Shown here: piece by piece, positions 7,327 through 7,663 of the stretch
Numbering within the stretch: the stretch's first letter is position 1
How the letters are laid out: each line of letters begins with the position of its first letter
From: Gammaproteobacteria bacterium
GTDB lineage: Bacteria; Pseudomonadota; Gammaproteobacteria; Granulosicoccales; Granulosicoccaceae
NCBI GenBank assembly: GCA_020444765.1
Contig: JAGRHW010000165.1
Location: 1-7,663 of the forward strand
DNA length: 7,663 nucleotides
Direction: 5' to 3'
Notes under the pieces: model-generated
What the model was told of the DNA's origin: nothing
The model's database searches: none
What the model saw: only the letters and a program-made list of their open reading frames with translations
Translations under genes and position numbers: made by a program

Positions 7327-7354
7327 TTGACTCGCAAAAATGAGGTCTTATAAT
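7327..7354 (+). promoter_or_regulatory. rRNA operon promoter P2
   Basis: TTGACT (7327-7332) and a perfect TATAAT (7349-7354) are separated by 16 bases. The A-rich segment at 7303-7322 looks like an UP element. Transcription would start near 7361. Confidence 0.85.
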
Positions 7355-7360
7355 TCGCCG

Positions 7361-7380
7361 CCTCAACGACATAGTTGAGG
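7361..7380 (+). other. Perfect inverted repeat at the P2 start point
   Basis: CCTCAAC (7361-7367) and GTTGAGG (7374-7380) form a perfect 7-bp stem with the six-base loop GACATA. The left arm begins at the predicted P2 start site. It could be an RNA hairpin at the 5' end of the transcript or a DNA operator. There is no T run after it. Confidence 0.7.
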
Positions 7381-7403
7381 AGTTCAAGGCAATTTTAGAA
7401 CTC
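7380..7403 (+). other. Second leader hairpin
   Basis: GAGTTC (7380-7385) and GAACTC (7398-7403) form a 6-bp stem with a 12-base AT-rich loop. It abuts the P2 inverted repeat, sharing one base, and ends about 30 bases before the P3 -35. Confidence 0.45.
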
Positions 7404-7433
7404 GGATGAAAATGTTTTAAATCAAATAAAACG

Positions 7434-7462
7434 TTGACATCAAAAAAGAGCAGGAGTAGAAT
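7434..7462 (+). promoter_or_regulatory. rRNA operon promoter P3
   Basis: TTGACA (7434-7439) is a perfect -35. TAGAAT (7457-7462) is a 5/6 match -10, with the optimal 17-base spacer. The AT-rich segment at about 7408-7431 directly upstream is the most convincing UP element of the three. Transcription would start near 7469, just before the antitermination boxes. Confidence 0.87.
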
Positions 7463-7473
7463 TCTCCGGCTCA

Positions 7474-7493
7474 CACTGAGTGAAAACACAGTG
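7474..7493 (+). promoter_or_regulatory. rRNA leader boxB hairpin
   Basis: CACTG (7474-7478) pairs with CAGTG (7489-7493). An inner TG/CA pair closes an AAAA loop with a two-base AG bulge. It lies directly before boxA, the normal order in rRNA antitermination leaders. Confidence 0.75.
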
Positions 7494-7506
7494 CGCTCTT
7501 TAACAA
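7494..7506 (+). promoter_or_regulatory. rRNA antitermination boxA
   Basis: GCTCTTTAACA (7495-7505) matches the E. coli rRNA boxA core (TGCTCTTTAACA) except at the first base. In the RNA this element binds NusB-NusE (S10) and allows RNA polymerase to resist Rho-dependent termination through the rRNA operon. Confidence 0.93.
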
Positions 7507-7522
7507 ATTGGACATAAGTAAC

Positions 7523-7536
7523 TTGTGCGGGTGCTT
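7523..7536 (+). promoter_or_regulatory. rRNA leader boxC
   Basis: TTGTGCGGGTGCTT resembles the GT-rich boxC (TGTGTGGG type) found after boxA in gammaproteobacterial rRNA leaders. It is thought to help 16S precursor folding and processing. Its 3' end also forms the left foot of the next hairpin. Confidence 0.65.
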
Positions 7537-7574
7537 GCGTCGATTGGTTGTTTTGCAACAACTTCGATGAAGCA
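7532..7574 (+). other. Long imperfect leader stem-loop
   Basis: Three paired blocks are visible: TGCTT (7532-7536) with AAGCA (7570-7574), TCGA (7540-7543) with TCGA (7564-7567), and GTTGTT (7547-7552) with AACAAC (7557-7562), around a TTGC loop. Small internal loops separate the blocks. It probably folds in the 16S precursor leader. Confidence 0.65.
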
Positions 7575-7575
7575 T

Positions 7576-7601
7576 CTGAAACTTAAGTAATTGAGTTTCA
7601 G
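7576..7601 (+). other. 11-bp leader hairpin with GUAA tetraloop
   Basis: CTGAAACTTAA (7576-7586) pairs with TTGAGTTTCAG (7591-7601), with one G-U pair, around the loop GTAA. GUAA is a GNRA-type tetraloop in RNA. The hairpin starts one base after the preceding stem-loop, so the two could stack. Confidence 0.7.
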
Positions 7602-7626
7602 GTTTAAATTCATCAAAAAGCATTAC

Positions 7627-7642
7627 GGCGAAGAGATTCGCC
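7627..7642 (+). other. Hairpin with GAGA tetraloop just before 16S
   Basis: GGCGAA (7627-7632) pairs perfectly with TTCGCC (7637-7642) around GAGA, again a GNRA-type loop. It lies 8 bases upstream of the inferred mature 16S end, close to where 5' maturation cuts take place. Confidence 0.7.
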
Positions 7643-7650
7643 AAAATCTT

Positions 7651-7663
7651 TAACTGAAGAGTT
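7651..7663 (+). rRNA. rrs: 16S ribosomal RNA, first 13 bases (cut by window edge)
   Basis: TAACTGAAGAGTT aligns with the E. coli 16S 5' end AAATTGAAGAGTT, and the Pseudomonas form is closer still. The boxB-boxA-boxC leader at a normal distance upstream confirms the call. The exact mature 5' base is set by analogy. Confidence 0.93.

Overview
The window looks like the chromosome of a gammaproteobacterium of moderate GC. The evidence is close similarity of the ErpA product to the Escherichia coli protein, a ChpA/PilL-like receiver tail, a TyrZ-type tyrosyl-tRNA synthetase with KMSKS, and rRNA leader boxes of gammaproteobacterial type. From memory, the order erpA - anmK - M23 peptidase - tyrZ - 16S rRNA is also that of Pseudomonas aeruginosa around PA0665-PA0668. 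This suggests a Pseudomonas-like or marine relative, but the genus cannot be fixed from this sequence.

Layout, left to right. Bases 2-208 (+) are the 3' end of a hybrid CheA-like kinase of the ChpA/PilL type, of which only the receiver domain remains. Bases 381-2480 (+) encode a large predicted lipoprotein with a beta-propeller domain of unknown role. Bases 2599-2958 (+) are erpA, an Fe-S cluster carrier. It is preceded by a dyad that fits the IscR type 1 operator well and followed by a strong intrinsic terminator. On the minus strand, a membrane-anchored M23 endopeptidase gene (4181 to about 5806) is followed after 35 bp by anmK (3039-4145), probably as one cell-wall remodelling and recycling operon. 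A divergent promoter region separates it from tyrS (6002-7201, +).

The last 460 bases hold no protein gene. They are the control region and leader of an rRNA operon: three tandem sigma70-type promoters, a boxB-boxA-boxC antitermination block, several strong RNA hairpins, and the first 13 bases of 16S rRNA at the right edge. No terminator is visible between tyrS and the rRNA promoters.

Most of the window is core genome. I see no mobile element, CRISPR array, tRNA or defence system. The points most worth a second look are the IscR-like operator on erpA, the hairpins that begin at or just after the predicted start of each of the three rRNA transcripts, the open tyrS-rRNA junction, and the uncharacterised beta-propeller lipoprotein.
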